A stretch of 64,000 nucleotides of DNA, from positions 9,816,089 through 9,880,088 of the forward strand of contig OX365956.1 in assembly GCA_947247005.1 (NCBI GenBank), written 5' to 3'. Below the pieces are notes generated by a model. That model was not told the origin of the DNA, made no database searches, and worked only from the letters and a program-made list of their open reading frames with translations. The translations under genes and the position numbers were made by a program. This DNA comes from Spisula solida. Taxonomy: Eukaryota > Mollusca > Bivalvia > Venerida > Mactridae. Below, piece by piece: positions 22,138 through 34,402 of this stretch. Every line of letters begins with the position of its first letter. The stretch's first letter is position 1.

Positions 22138-22562
22138 GGGATGAGTTTGTTTGAAACAATACAATGATGATGTCTGCATATTGTGAATAGTAATAATACA
22201 GTGAGTTTGTTTGAAACAATACAATGATGATGTCTGCATAGTGTGAATAGTAATAATACTGTGAGTTTGTTTGAAACAATACAATGATGGTGTCTGCATA
22301 TTGTGAAAAGTAATAATACAGTGAGTTTGTTTGAAACAATACATTGATGATGTCTGCATATTGTGAATAGTAATAATACAGTGAGTTTGTTTGAAACAAT
22401 ACAATGATGGTGTCTGCATATTGCGAAAAGTAATAATACAGTGAGTTTGTTTGAAACAATACATTGTTGATGTCTGCATGTTGTGAATAGTAATAAAACA
22501 GTGAGTTTGTTTGAAACAATACAATGATGATGTCTGCATATTGTGAATAGTAATAATACAGT
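22138..22562. repeat. 60-bp satellite, seven copies, with dimeric higher-order pattern
   Basis: Copies begin with GTGAGTTTGTTTGAAACAAT at 22201, 22261, 22321, 22381, 22441 and 22501; the first (about 22141) starts with a variant. The period is exactly 60 bp. Copies three and five share GATGGTG and GAAAAG, and copies four and six share ACATTG, so neighbours alternate as 120-bp dimers. Since 60 is divisible by three, two minus-strand frames (22085-22519 and 22135-22539) stay open with a 20-residue repeat. I consider these a by-product of the period. Confidence 0.9.
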
Positions 22563-22687
22563 TTATACTAAGTTAAAAATTGGCGTATACCCTAAGTAGT
22601 CGCTGTACCAAGTGATGAACCCAAGCTATTGTTTGCCTATCGAAGCCACACGTAACAACTCCACATGTCATAAGGATAGTAGAAATT

Positions 22688-22745
22688 TGGACATGAAATG
22701 TAGCACCAACTTAACCAGCCGAGGAACAAAAACATAAAAGAACAA
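22688..22745 (+). repeat. Short copy of the CTTAACCAGCCGAG dispersed repeat
   Basis: TGGACATGAAATGTAGCACC, followed by AACTTAACCAGCCGAGGAAC and AAAAACATAAAAG, aligns with the nested insertion at 594-660. Diverged and partial. Confidence 0.55.
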
Positions 22746-22759
22746 TTTATGGTTGCCCT

Positions 22760-23060
22760 GTTTAGTTTTTTTGTGTTCAAACGTCATGCTTTGTTTGAAT
22801 ACCATACAATTATTTCCATGTTACGCCCCATGCGAAGTGTACATCTCCTGGTGGTGACGTCTCGCAGTCTAGTTACCACCATAAGAGTAACACTCGTGCC
22901 AGAGTTGCTTTTTGCGTTCGAATGAGACTGTTGTACTGTGTGGTGGCCATTATCATTTGTTATCAATGCCAGTGATCTTCAGCTACCAGGGGAAATACAG
23001 AACATTTGTGTGATACAAGGAATTGGAGGGCACACTGCCTAGCTCTTTCCGAATAATTAT
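22760..23060 (+). repeat. Dispersed repeat related to 32820-33050
   Basis: Shared landmarks with 32820-33050 are GCT.TTTGCGTTCGA.TGAGA (22907; 32867), ATTTGTGTGATACAAGGAAT (23004; compare 32953) and TCTTTCCGAA (23045; 32993). There is no coding potential. Confidence 0.55.
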
Positions 23061-24346
23061 ATTCATTGGTATAGTACGCAGAGTGTCTTAAAAGGCTGTA
23101 CTGGAAGTCAATATACTATTGTTATGATACATAAAGCTGTGTATAGTTTTTACTCACTGATAATGAGTCTGATCCACCATTTGTCTGGAAGCCTTATCAT
23201 AATATTAGGCTGTCTAATTAGCCAGGTTATGTCTGAGAAGCATGGTGAGATGACGATGTTATGTCTCAGTAGTGTTCTTTCTGAAATATCATCATGTAAT
23301 TACAATAATCAATGTAGTGTTCGTGCTAGACACGAGGTGACTAGTATGCTGCTTAGCTATAATCCCAAAAATTGTCGCACCAGAGTATGCAATGCTTCTC
23401 CAACTGCTGCATATCCTCAGTAAACATTAATAGCCGTGCCTGCCAGGGTATTTTCAGGACTGCATATTGGTCTGGTGGTCAGGGGTTGTATTCAATGTGG
23501 ATACACTCAAGTAGTCCTTAAAAAAAACTTTGGCTTGCCTGTAAATGGGGATATTTCTTGACAAGTGTGCACTCGAGTGATGAAATTGAGTTTAAATGCA
23601 TTGTAAATATGCATGTAATGTAGTGAAACTGAAAAATCTGAAATATTTTGGTATTCTTACATTGATACCAAAGTGAAAGTAAAATAGGGTACAACCCGGA
23701 TTGAATCAGTCCGGACATGTGTAAAAATAGGTAGACCATGTTTGATGGACAAGATATTTATATATGTCTTCCTGCAGGCCATAGACTAAAAGATGTAAAA
23801 ATTTGGGACCTACCATTGTAATTTTAAATTGAACTAAAGAGCAAATTCATTTGGTGGTTTCTAACCTAAATGCTAAAGAAAACAATGTTAAAATGATGAC
23901 AATAAACTAAGCATTAAAATACAAATATGGGCTAAGATCGACCTGAACTTTCGGTTTAAATCATTTAGAAAATATACCAATAAGAAGTATAGTTATTACA
24001 TACATGTCATTATGTCAAACAGCGTGAAATAATGATAATTAAACAAAAAATTTAATCAAAAGTTTTGATTTACGGGTTGAAATAACTCAAAGATACAAAA
24101 TTACTGCTAAGTGCATAATGGAACCGAAACTGCCAGAATGACCGAAAAGTATACATCGCTCTATGTGAAACATAGGCCGCTTAATAGATTTCTTTACTCC
24201 GATGAATACCAATTTCTCAATACATACTAACTCATCAATAATGAATTCAAATACAATTCAACACTGTCTGCCAAATAAAATACTGAAATAAAATACTATT
24301 CTTCAATAGTTCCTAACCTTTTGCACACACATTTATTATATATATA
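23061..24346. other. No recognised gene
   Basis: A 99-codon frame at 23124-23423 has hydrophobic residues near its start but matches nothing I know. The remainder is AT-rich without supported features. Confidence 0.4.
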
Positions 24347-25164
24347 CACTAAGAGGCACTTATAACTGTGCACTTACACACATCTCAGTATTTTAGTGTG
24401 TATATTTTGTTGCAATTTGCAGCAAATGTAGTTAAAAGATGTGTGATAATGTCTAAAAATATTTCATTTCATAACAAACAATATTTAGGAAACTCCAGCA
24501 CATAATTTAGCGTTGCGTAAAATTGCGAAGTCACAAAATCTGCTCCGGCTTAAAACGCACAGTTTTCCAACAAATAAGAACGCGTATTCGTGAGAGTTTA
24601 GGCTATGCAATGTTGTCGCATTGACGTCACCTTTGATGGGACAGTTGATCGAAGCATAACATGCCTTTCTTATCAACATACGTCGAAATCCGACCAGTCA
24701 TTGCCGAAAAATGACGTTGATTTTTTAACAATGAACGAACAGATAGACAGGTAGAACATGGCTCAAACACCTGTAGGGGGGGGGGGGGGGGGGGGGGTAA
24801 TGATTGTAAACGCCTACTTTTGCTTATTGGAACGTCAATAATACTTAAATTCAAACAGTTACTTTGTGCAACATTGAAACGCCCGTGTTGATAAACCCGA
24901 CGTCATGGCGTCAATTTAGACACACATTAATGGAAAAGACCACGTTTTATTTTATTTCCCGCTGTTTCGCCATTTTCTCGTGCAATTCGTTAAATCGCTA
25001 TTTTCACCGTCCAATTGACAATATTCATTGAACCGTAAGATAAAATATCGGATTACGTTGCGCGTCGACTGACAACCAAATACACTAAATTTCGTTCAAA
25101 AATATTAACAAACACAAAAGTTATTAGGAAATGAAAACTGCACAGTTATAAGTGCTTCTTAGTG
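24347..25164. mobile_element. Terminal-inverted-repeat element, 818 bp, TA-flanked
   Basis: CACTAAGAGGCACTTATAAC at 24347 is matched in reverse by the end at 25164 (one mismatch), and the match continues with TGTGCA. TA borders both ends (24345-24346; 25165-25166). There is no transposase frame. The interior includes a 22-base G run and several GC-richer patches. I take it for a non-autonomous DNA transposon; the superfamily is not determined. Confidence 0.7.
24776..24797 (+). repeat. Poly-G tract, 22 bases
   Basis: An uninterrupted run of 22 G. It may form quadruplex structures and is a likely place for sequencing or polymerase length errors. Confidence 0.9.
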
Positions 25165-25327
25165 TACATGTATATTACACCCTTACAAAAATAACTGAAC
25201 TTACAGTTACACTGTATTACTTTAACAAATTGAAATCTTGCAAACTATAAAACATATTGAATTTCTGAATAAAAATACTTGTACAATAGATGAATATAGC
25301 AAAGTTTCTTACCTAAAAATAATCAAG

Positions 25328-25424
25328 AAGTGTGTCCTTTCCTCAAATTTATTTTACACAGGTATAGTTCTTAAAACATAGAAGTCGGTATCAAAAGTGA
25401 CTTCTCCAAGGAAGGACACAACTT
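25328..25424. repeat. Foldback repeat of about 97 bp
   Basis: AAGTGTGTCCTTTCC at the left and GGAAGGACACAACTT at the right are near-perfect inverted copies (one base offset). A smaller inner pair GAAGTC/GACTTC lies within. Non-coding. Confidence 0.55.
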
Positions 25425-26219
25425 TTAACGAAAGACCGAAAACAATAATTTACCAATCAAAAAGCCAAATAAAATTGAAGACATTTTGTATTGACCAATT
25501 AAAAAGGAGTTTGAAAGTTACTTAACACGTCTTGCTCATTCTGACATAAAAGAATGTTTGACCCTCAAGCGACAAAAATGTGTCAATGGCTTGTGATTGC
25601 CAATCACCGAAATCCGGCTGAAATGCAACATTCCGGAGACAAACTTCGCTGATATTTTTACAATGGCTTTTCGCACCTTTATTGTTAATTGTTTTTTTGT
25701 ACCATATGTTTCAATCATACAAAAATGCACTCATTCAACATGTCAATAATTACAACATACATAACCACGAAGTTTAATCTTATTTAACGTGCGTGACATA
25801 ACGAACACCAATCTATTGTTCTAAAAATACCCTGTATTTAACTACATACTTAAAATTCTAGAAATCCATTCTTTTATGTAGAAATAGGTTATCTATAATA
25901 TCTGTGGAAATTCCCTGCATAAAATTTCAACATTAACAATTAAGATGTAAAAATAAAACCCCAACTTATAAATAACTCATATTTAATTAACATTCAGTAA
26001 AAGAAAAAATCACAATTTTTAGGGCGTAACAGAATTACACAAAGGACTACTGCGATTTTAAAATATTTGAAGTTTTTGTTCGTCTTGTCACGCTCATGTG
26101 GATATGAATCGTGCAATACCATTTGACACTGTGGAAATGATTGTAACGAATAAGGGATTTTTAGGAATGTGATTTACTCTAGATAAAGTGGAACAAAGAA
26201 ATAATTAGCTTATTGTCAG
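25425..26219. other. No recognised gene
   Basis: AT-rich, no supported feature. Confidence 0.4.
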
Positions 26220-26370
26220 ACATAGTTATTCACCATCAAAATGGGAGTCCATACTGACCCTGTGACCTATATTTATAGTTATATCAGCCCTTGTTACTCT
26301 TAGAATTTTCACTCACAAATGAGCAAGGGTACTATCAAGCACGAGAAGGTCGAGCATTCAGCACTTGTAG
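26220..26370 (-). repeat. Inverted partner of the repeat at 7890-8030
   Basis: Read on the minus strand, this segment gives GTACTTGATAGTACCCTTGC, a CTCA.TTGTGAGTGAAAATTC segment and a TGACCCTGTGACC-related order corresponding to 7900-8030. The 88-codon frame at 26291-26557 overlaps it and is not supported as a gene. Confidence 0.6.
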
Positions 26371-26559
26371 GCCGTGCTCTTGTTATATAATATGTTGCGA
26401 TGTTAATAAGCATGTTACAGTGCTCAACTTACCAAATTGTGCATCAATGGCAAACATCACCAGAGTCGATAATTACTCGTATATTGCCAATACGTCTGGT
26501 GAGTTTTTTACAATACGTGATTTAGTACCGATAGAAAATCGCGTTTTTTGCCAGTAACA

Positions 26560-28715
26560 TCTGAATTTGGCGCCTGTGATTTGGTACATAAAACAATTAG
26601 TTCATAATTAAGACTGGGTACAAAACATGTTCTTATATAATAACGTGCGTACACTTTGATCTCTATTAATGTAAAAGTATTCATTACTCAATGGCATTTA
26701 TTTTGAACATTTTAGAAAAAGAATATGACATTGCGTGGACACATCATCATGATTATGCCGATGGGACCCTCGCGTGTTAGCATTTCTGACGTGGTTGGCA
26801 TTAGTGGTGGGGTGTTTTTTATATTCCAGTGTATCCACGTAATCGTTACAATTTAAACGATCCATTAATAATATCGAGTGTACAATACACAGATGCGTGT
26901 GTCATTATTTCTAAAATGGTATCAGATATAATTCAAGTTATTTTATGTGCAAAAATGTGACACCAAATTGAATGGATGTATTTCTAAGTGTTTTGAAGAA
27001 TTCATCAGGTCAGTAGCTGTCGTATATTAGTGGTATCGTTTTGATGCTAGAGTATTTTAACTTGTACAGTAATGCGTCTGGAATGACGGGTCTATGTTTA
27101 CTTATTACATGTATATGAATATGCGAGTACTTCAATAACGTGATTTCACACTGCATCTAATCAGAAATCCGTTACCTAGTTTGATGTGGCACAATTAATC
27201 TTGAACCGTACTTATGTTTGGACTTGAAACAACAGACCTTATATGACGACGAAAAAGCCCGAATATTCATGAGGTCCATTTTAATGTTGTCACGTAATGT
27301 CAATGTTATACGTAATAACATTATGTGCTGTTTTACTACTAAGAACAGGAATTATGATGCATTATGTCAGGTCGAAGTTCAGTGTTGTTTCCTGTTATGA
27401 TATGTGTAACCTACGTATGTCCTTCTCAGTCAAAACTTTCTGCACCGTTACGTACGTTGTGTTTGTTCACATTGGATAGTACGACATGTATCAACATTAT
27501 TTCAGTCGTATGACATACTAGTACACATGTAGTTATTATCTTGTTTTTGGGTAATAAGTTACTGTATACATTGTAGCTGCATCTTGTAAGTTACTGTCTT
27601 AAAGTGACATCACCCTTCGTCTAATGTCCAAAGAGGAATTGTTTACGGTATGTTCTAGAATGATATACTCTCTTCAAACTGAGAATGAAATTGGCATTTG
27701 TTTGAAGGCAATACAGCAAATGTTGTAAACTTACACTTACATGTTCACATGTGAAATATTATAGCATTTGAACACCATGTACATATGTAGCTGACAGTAG
27801 CATGTTATCAATAGTATTCATCGAATGAAGTATGATACCAGTATCAATAAATAAATAAATAAATGCTCAAATTAGATTATACACATGTATTCAGAATGTT
27901 ACAAACTATCGACTCTTGTTATACATTCATTTGATATATCGAGTACTCATTTAACTATATATTAACTTAATACAGCACGAAATAGAATATCAAAACAATT
28001 TTGTTCAATTAGTAAATCCAATATAACGATATTTGTGTTGCAATTGCATAAATATTTTTCAGAAACCAAACCACCATAACATTTTACGGATACGATCACG
28101 TGACATGTGTTGTGTTTAACGCGCTAAATATATAGAGTTCCCTTAACCTGTACGTATCCTCAATAACAACAAACTATTTGGTATGGAAATTCAACTTGTA
28201 TTTTGGTAGTAAGCACTTGGAACAAACCGCTGATCAGTTACATTTTACATCACATTAGCAAACCATACAATATTCATTTATAACATACAATATAACATGT
28301 AATACATTGGCAATATGTGCACAATTTATTGCGCGACATTTCCCCATTTTTGCGATATCAGTGTTCAGGAGCATTTTACCATTTATGCACTAATAGGCAA
28401 AACATCAATATTTAATACATATATACAATGTCGTTCATTCTTATTAAATACAGCACTTTATACAGAATCAATTAGATGAATTCAACGTTTAACCATCTAT
28501 ATACAATATACTGACAATATTTTAACATTATACTTAATAATGGTATCAAATAAAACTATGTTCATTGCGCCAATTTTTAAAAGACTCTAAATTTAGGACC
28601 AGCGCGGTTAATGTCCCAAAGCTGAACGGCAATTTCACACTTTACCCGCCAAAACTGACCATTTCATGCTTGAATTGTTATTAATTCTTATACCGTATCT
28701 CTGATACTACCATAA
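26560..28715. other. No recognised gene; simple repeats only
   Basis: AT-rich sequence with an (AAAT)n run near 27848-27863. Overlapping short frames at 27218-27479 show no recognisable protein. Confidence 0.4.
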
Positions 28716-28776
28716 CAATGGAAATTAATTTCCCTCTAATTCGTAAACTCAAACTGGGGGAATTATATTTCCATTG
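28716..28776. repeat. Small foldback, 61 bp
   Basis: CAATGGAAATTAATTTCCC and its inverted counterpart GGGGGAATTATATTTCCATTG (read in two parts, ending 28776) can form a hairpin with about 20 paired bases and a loop near 28740. Confidence 0.6.
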
Positions 28777-29061
28777 ATATCTAGTGTTTCATATGACGAA
28801 GTATAACTTACCACCATGGGCTTTTTAGCCAAGATGTTTGAAATCAATAAATGTGTCTGATCTAATTAGTATGTGAAACAAATAGTTACAATAAGAAACG
28901 CATTTGTAACTGTAGAGGGCCCGGATGCTAAATATTCGGTTTCTCTTGTTTTGCTAATACCACGACAATTGTAAATTAATAATTTAACAGTTTCATTGTG
29001 TTACACTTTTTAAGATGTAATTTATAATTCAAGACGTGTACATATTAAAGGACAGCTGTGT

Positions 29062-29350
29062 GAAGTTGGCTCAACATACGACATTCAAAAAATCGAATGT
29101 CGTCCAGCTCGACATACGACATTGGACGACATTCAAAAATCGAATGTCGTGCAGCTCGACATACGACATTGGACGACATTAAAAAAATCATCTAAAATCG
29201 AATGTCGTCCAGCTCGACATACGACATTGGACGACATTCAAAAAATCATCAGAAATTGAATGTCGTCCAGCTCGACATACGACATTTGACGACATTCAAA
29301 AAGTCATCAAAAATCGAATGTCGTCCAGCTCGACATACGACATTCTAAAA
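29062..29350. repeat. Tandem array with inverted ACGACATTC/GAATGTCGT motifs
   Basis: About four and a half units of 50-62 bp. Each holds CAGCTCGACATACGACATT, a GGACGACATTCAAAAA segment, a variable ATCATC spacer and ATCGAATGTCGTCC. Within each unit ACGACATTC and GAATGTCGT are inverted, so each unit can form a hairpin. One unit lacks the ATCATC spacer. Confidence 0.85.
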
Positions 29351-29469
29351 AATATCGATTTTGTACTTTCTCTTTCTAAGCCAGTGTATTATATTGCATT
29401 CTATTATATCTCACGTGACCTCTCAATGTCTTTCCCCCATACCCCTTCCGTGTGATATTCATGGCTGCT

Positions 29470-29580
29470 CGGGTGACAGTAAATAATATCAACCCTTGAA
29501 TAGTCATATCACCCTCGACTTCGCATCGGGTGATATAACTATTCTCGGGTTGGTATCATTTACTACATGTATCACCCTCG
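29470..29580. mobile_element. Foldback MITE-like element, about 110 bp
   Basis: The left arm GGGTGACAGTAAATAATATC, continuing through CAACCCTTGAATAGTCATAT to CACCC, pairs with the right arm that ends ATCACCCTCG. Arms are about 48 bp with a few mismatches and a loop at about 29517-29526. The short open frame 29496-29708 crosses it and is not a gene. Confidence 0.7.
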
Positions 29581-30110
29581 CAGTCATGTGTTATTTATTT
29601 CTGCGGATTAATCCATATACGCATAGAGCAAACCAGGGAATGTATTATTACCACAATAAAATATGCCTGTCAAATTGGCCGTTACTATATACGCCCCACA
29701 TCACGTGACATATTTATGAACGTAAGCTTTATAGTAAAAACTTCAAAGAGTCGCGAACAAGGCAAGTTGCACGAGTATCCAGTGTTACAGCTATGACGCA
29801 TCTATTTTTAGAAACTCCAATATACTCTCGAAACTAAGTTTCATAAATACTTTATCAATTAATTTATATTTTTTATTTCATGAAATTGATACCCTATACT
29901 CGCGTAATTAAAATTGTTTCAATGTTTAAAATTTGTTATTTCCTTCAGAAAATTACGAAGGTCGTTTTCATTAACGAGGGAGGTAATTGTACCAGCTAAT
30001 AAGCCACCCAACTTCAGCGTGGAATTATGTTCAATGTCAAATGGGTGAATATGGAAAGCGCACAGTTAAATAGTACGGGATATTATCGTATTTAGAATCG
30101 AAATAAAAAC

Positions 30111-30222
30111 TCTGTTCTTGTATTTTGTCGGTGAATAAAACACAGGCACGTGCTCGTTATTTAATTTTTCCGCGCCCCAACCCCTGTCCGTGTTTAATTC
30201 ACTGACAAAATACGCGAACAGA
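30111..30222. mobile_element. Foldback element, about 112 bp
   Basis: TCTGTTCTTGTATTTTGTCG at the left matches the complement of the right end (TGACAAAATACGCGAACAGA) with two mismatches. The pairing goes on through GTGAATAAAACAC/GTGTTTAATTCAC and CAGG/CCTG to a loop near 30160. Confidence 0.7.
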
Positions 30223-31451
30223 TTTTTGATTTTGAACAGATTGGTTTCTGTTGAACAAGGCATTGTAACTGAAATATTGAGACTATTTAACTGTTATATG
30301 ATAGACGGTATGTTGGTTTTTATCACCAATATTATATATTAAGAATTCAACAAACTATTGAACATTTACCCACAATTTTTGTCTTCCATACAGCAAGTTG
30401 TGATTTGATCTGCTTTTAGTTTTGCGAATTTGTCCGTTGGGTGAATGCGTTGAATGTGACTAGAAAACAAATCTTCGAATGTGCAGTTTTTTGTGTAGAT
30501 GTAATATTATATATTTAGGAACGTACGTACTTGTACTCTAGCACCACTATCTTCATATCAGCGCCATTCTTCTAATCAGCAATGTTTACATTTGACCCGC
30601 CTAACCTTATATTTAGGCATCCTCACAAACTATTCATGAGTTTATTTAAAAGCTGGGTCTATTCACAGAAACGTAATAAAGCCCCTCACTCCTCCAGACA
30701 GCTATGTACAGGCATATAAACCCTATGTAGGTACATAATCTGCAATCCCTTGAATGATGAATGGTGTGTTTAGTGTTGCATGCTTGATTCAGACACATCT
30801 TTCGTCGCGCTTGTCAGATCAATATAACTAAAATGTTCTATACATAACTAACAGTGCTTGTGTGTTTAAAAAAACATGGTTATTTTTATTACACATCCCA
30901 TTAGCAGAAACTTGGATGTTACAAGCCGTTTTATCACTCGAATTAAGGTTTATCAATCGGAAAATCTAGACAGGTCTGATATCATATGTGTTACTTACAG
31001 TAGAATCAGAAATTTCCGCGATTATTTTATTTTCGCTACATTCGCGAATTCGATATTCCCCGCAATTTTATACTCGCAAACTTAAACAATATAGTAAAAC
31101 GCAGGAATATACATCTAGTTATTTTTGAAGTTTGAAAATCGCCGACACTTGACAAATTTTACAGAATACCAAATTCATGAAAGTTGAACGTCGCGGAATT
31201 ATATGATTTTACTGAACACCCACCACACGTGCGCGGATTCCAAGCAAAATACATCTTGGTTTATCTTCGAGGGACTATCTCACATCTCGAGGATTTGATT
31301 TACATCTATATAAATAATCGTATTTATATACATATCCCGTTATTTATTGATGAATAATTCTCACAATCGTGTTTCAATGTGATTTATATTCAAACGTGTG
31401 AACTTACGCTTTTCACTGGCTTACTCTTTACTTGAGGAGTGTTTTGTTTTA
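30223..31451. other. No recognised gene
   Basis: AT-rich sequence without supported features. A 69-codon frame at 30876-31085 shows nothing recognisable. Confidence 0.4.
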
Positions 31452-32580
31452 TTAGCTCGCCTGTCACAAAGTGACAGAGTGAGCTTTTGTGATCACTCTT
31501 CGTCTGTCGTCCGTCCGTCAACAAATGGGTTGTGTCCTCTCTAGAGGTCACAATTTTGGCCTAATTTTTATGAAATTTGGTCACAATGATCATCTTAAGA
31601 AAATCTAGGTCAAGTTCGATATTGGGTTATCTGAGGTAAAAAACTAGGTCACTAGGTCATATTATAGAAAAACCTTGTGTAGTCACTAGAGGTCACAATT
31701 TTGACCTAATATTTATGAAACTTGGTCACAATGATCATCTCAACAAAATCTAGGTCAAATTTGATATTGGGTCAACCGGGGTAAAAAACAAGGTCACAAG
31801 GTCAAATCATAGAAAAACCTTGTGTAGTCACTAGATGTCATACTTTTGACTTAATCTTTATGAAACTTGGTCACAATGATCATCTCAACAAAATCTAGGT
31901 CAAGTCTGATATTTGATTATCCGGGGCCAAAAACTAGGCCACACGGTCAAATCATAGAAAAACCTTGTGTAGTCACAGGAGGTCACAATTTTAACCTAAT
32001 CTTTATTAAACCTGGTGACAATGATCATTTTAACAAATTCTAGGTCAAGATCGTTATTGGGTCTTCCGGGGTTAAAAACTAGGTCACAAGGTCAAATCAT
32101 AGAAAACCCCTTTGTAGTCACTAGAGGTCATAATTTTGACCTAATATTTATGAAATTTGGTCACAATGATCATCTCAGCAAGATCTAGGTCAAGATTATA
32201 TTGGGTCATCCAGGGTAAAAAACTAGGTCACTAGGTCAAATCATAGAAAAACCTTGTGTAGTCACTAGAGGTCACCATTTTAGCCTCATCTTTATGAAAC
32301 TACTTTGTCACAATGATTATTTTAACACAATCTAGGTCAAGTTTGATATGGGTCATCCTGGGTAAAAAACTAGGTCACTAGATCAAATCATAGAAAATCC
32401 TTGTGTAGTCACTAGAGGTCACCATTTTAGCCTCATCTTTATTTAAATTGGTCACAATGATCATCTCAACAAAATGTAGGTCAAGTGTGAGGTCACTAGG
32501 TCAAATCACAGGGCTTGCATGCACTACGACGACAGGTGAGAAAACTAGGGCCCTTTGGGCTTTGGGCCCTCTTGTTTTTT
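31452..32580 (+). mobile_element. 145-bp tandem repeat element with CTCGCCTGTC-type ends
   Basis: AGTCACTAGAGGTC starts at 31681, 31826, 31971, 32116, 32260 and 32407: a period of 145 bp with small drift. Units carry GAAACTTGGTCACAATGATC, ATCTCAACAAAATCTAGGTC, a GATATTGGGTCATCC segment and CATAGAAAAACCTTGTGT. The left end CTCGCCTGTC (31457) and the right end GACAGGTGAG (about 32530) are inverted with one mismatch. The tail GGGCCCTTTGGGCTTTGGGCCC precedes CTTGTTTTTT. A non-coding family of the same style is at 6955-7060. Confidence 0.75.
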
Positions 32581-32689
32581 AATATTTCAAAAGAATGCGA
32601 ACATGGAAGTTTTTCGAACACAAATGCAATGCAAGCTTAAACAACGGACAGAAATATTGTTCCTGGGAATGATTATTAACCCTGTACTT

Positions 32690-33180
32690 TGCTCTTCTGC
32701 AAACGCTTGGCAACTGCTCCACGTGTGGAGGATAAAACTGTCGCCAATGTCACGGTAGTCAATAAACTATTTCAATCCGCAAAATGCCCGAAGATATCGG
32801 GCTGTCAGTTTAGCATTCTCACAAACTGGCTACAACATGGTACCTCTTCATTCGTTTAATGCTGCTCTTTGCGTTCGACTGAGAAGTCGTAAGTGTGTAG
32901 TATTACGGGTTCCCCTACAATAATGACAAAGGGCTTCGTGGGAAGGAACAACAAATGTGTGATACAAGGAATATCCTCGTGCACTACACTCACTCTTTCC
33001 GAAAGACCCATTAGTTATTTTACTATGTAGGCCTATAGCAACGGTACCCACGAGATCACCTCTTAACCGTCTCTAGTAGGGTGGGAAACACTGAAAAGTG
33101 CCCAGGCCGAGATTCTTACCAGGGTCATCTCGATCTGTAGTCAAAAGCGTTACCTACATCACCATCGTGTCACCCATTCA
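32690..33180 (+). repeat. Dispersed repeat plus decayed tRNA-like SINE part
   Basis: 32820-33050 aligns with 22760-23060 by three shared landmarks. 33080-33180 aligns with the SINE at 16510-16622 (GGTGGGAAACACTGAAAAG, then GCCCAGG and ATCTCGATCTGTAGTCAAAAG). CAACTGCTCCACGTGTGGAG at 32710 resembles CAACTTCTCCACATGTGGAG at 9625. Confidence 0.5.
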
Positions 33181-34402
33181 TTTAATCAACCATGCACTAC
33201 GAATGACACAATGCGTGTAATCTACGGTTTTGGAGTCGTATATGAGTTAATTGAATTCTGACATGAGGTTGTACGAAATCGTATGCAAACATAAAAAGTA
33301 CAATATAGACTAACTAAGATTACCCTGACGTGGTGTAATTTGAATCGTACACACATTTATATTTCCCAATACGACTCTGACGAACGCAAGCTTTGCAGAC
33401 TGTGAACATTTCAATATAGTTATAACTACGGATCGGAGAGATCCCTGCATATGGTTAGAATCTCGGCCCGCATAAAAATATAAATTCAATGACAGTATTT
33501 AAATTCAAAACATGTAAAATGATTGAAAATTTCAACTAAATATTGACGGCAACAAGTTAAGATCTCGTTTAATGGTCGTCCTTATTCAGATGTTCTCTCC
33601 GTGAAGGCTTGGAATACATCATCTTTTAATGATAAGCGGTGTCAAGCAATTTGATGTATAGTAAAGTAAACGCATGTTATCACTGCATAAAAAGTTTATT
33701 GCCAAATCAAACAGCAAAGCGATATCATTAATATGTACTTTCAGACATCTGAATCGCCATTAAACGTTTCTATCACTTCGTTGTGTTTACATTTATTTAA
33801 TGAACTATCTGTAACAATTTCAAGAATGTGATAATTCTACATTAAATAGATAATACAATGTATTTGTAAACTTGCATGTGTTTAAAAGATTCATCAGAAC
33901 CAAAGAATGCATTAGCTGGTACAAATGAATGTCAAGCTAATTCATAAGTGCTTTATTACATAAACAAATAAAAGTCAAAATTTTAGAGGATGTTGTATAA
34001 TTGAAAAAAGGTTTCTCAATGGGCAGCCAATACATCAAATGTCATTGTATCTTACATGTATGACAAGATAACCCAGACAAAAAATGGAATATATCAAAAC
34101 TGCACGGTCGACTGTAGATAGAAATAATTCATGCTTTTAAAGCGATTATGCACGAGATCGAACATAAATCAACGTCAGAAATGTATTTGATTGTCAATTT
34201 ATATTTGTAAAGAAGGCTAGTGTTAGTGTCGGCGGACTATACATATTGTACGTCAGTAACTAAACTATATCCGTGCATCCATGAATAAACTATAGCTTCT
34301 TATACGGCAATTCATGTTTGTTCCATGTGCATTTGTCGACATCGAATTTGTAATTTGTGCAATGCTAATGATGTGGTAGATAAATTTCATTATATTGTAA
34401 TT
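33181..34402. other. No recognised gene
   Basis: AT-rich sequence. I see no repeat, RNA gene or coding region that I can support. Confidence 0.4.

Noticed and set aside
22085..22539. 144- and 134-codon minus-strand frames with a 20-residue repeat
   Set aside because: The 60-bp satellite period is divisible by three, so overlapping frames stay open together. No other coding evidence.
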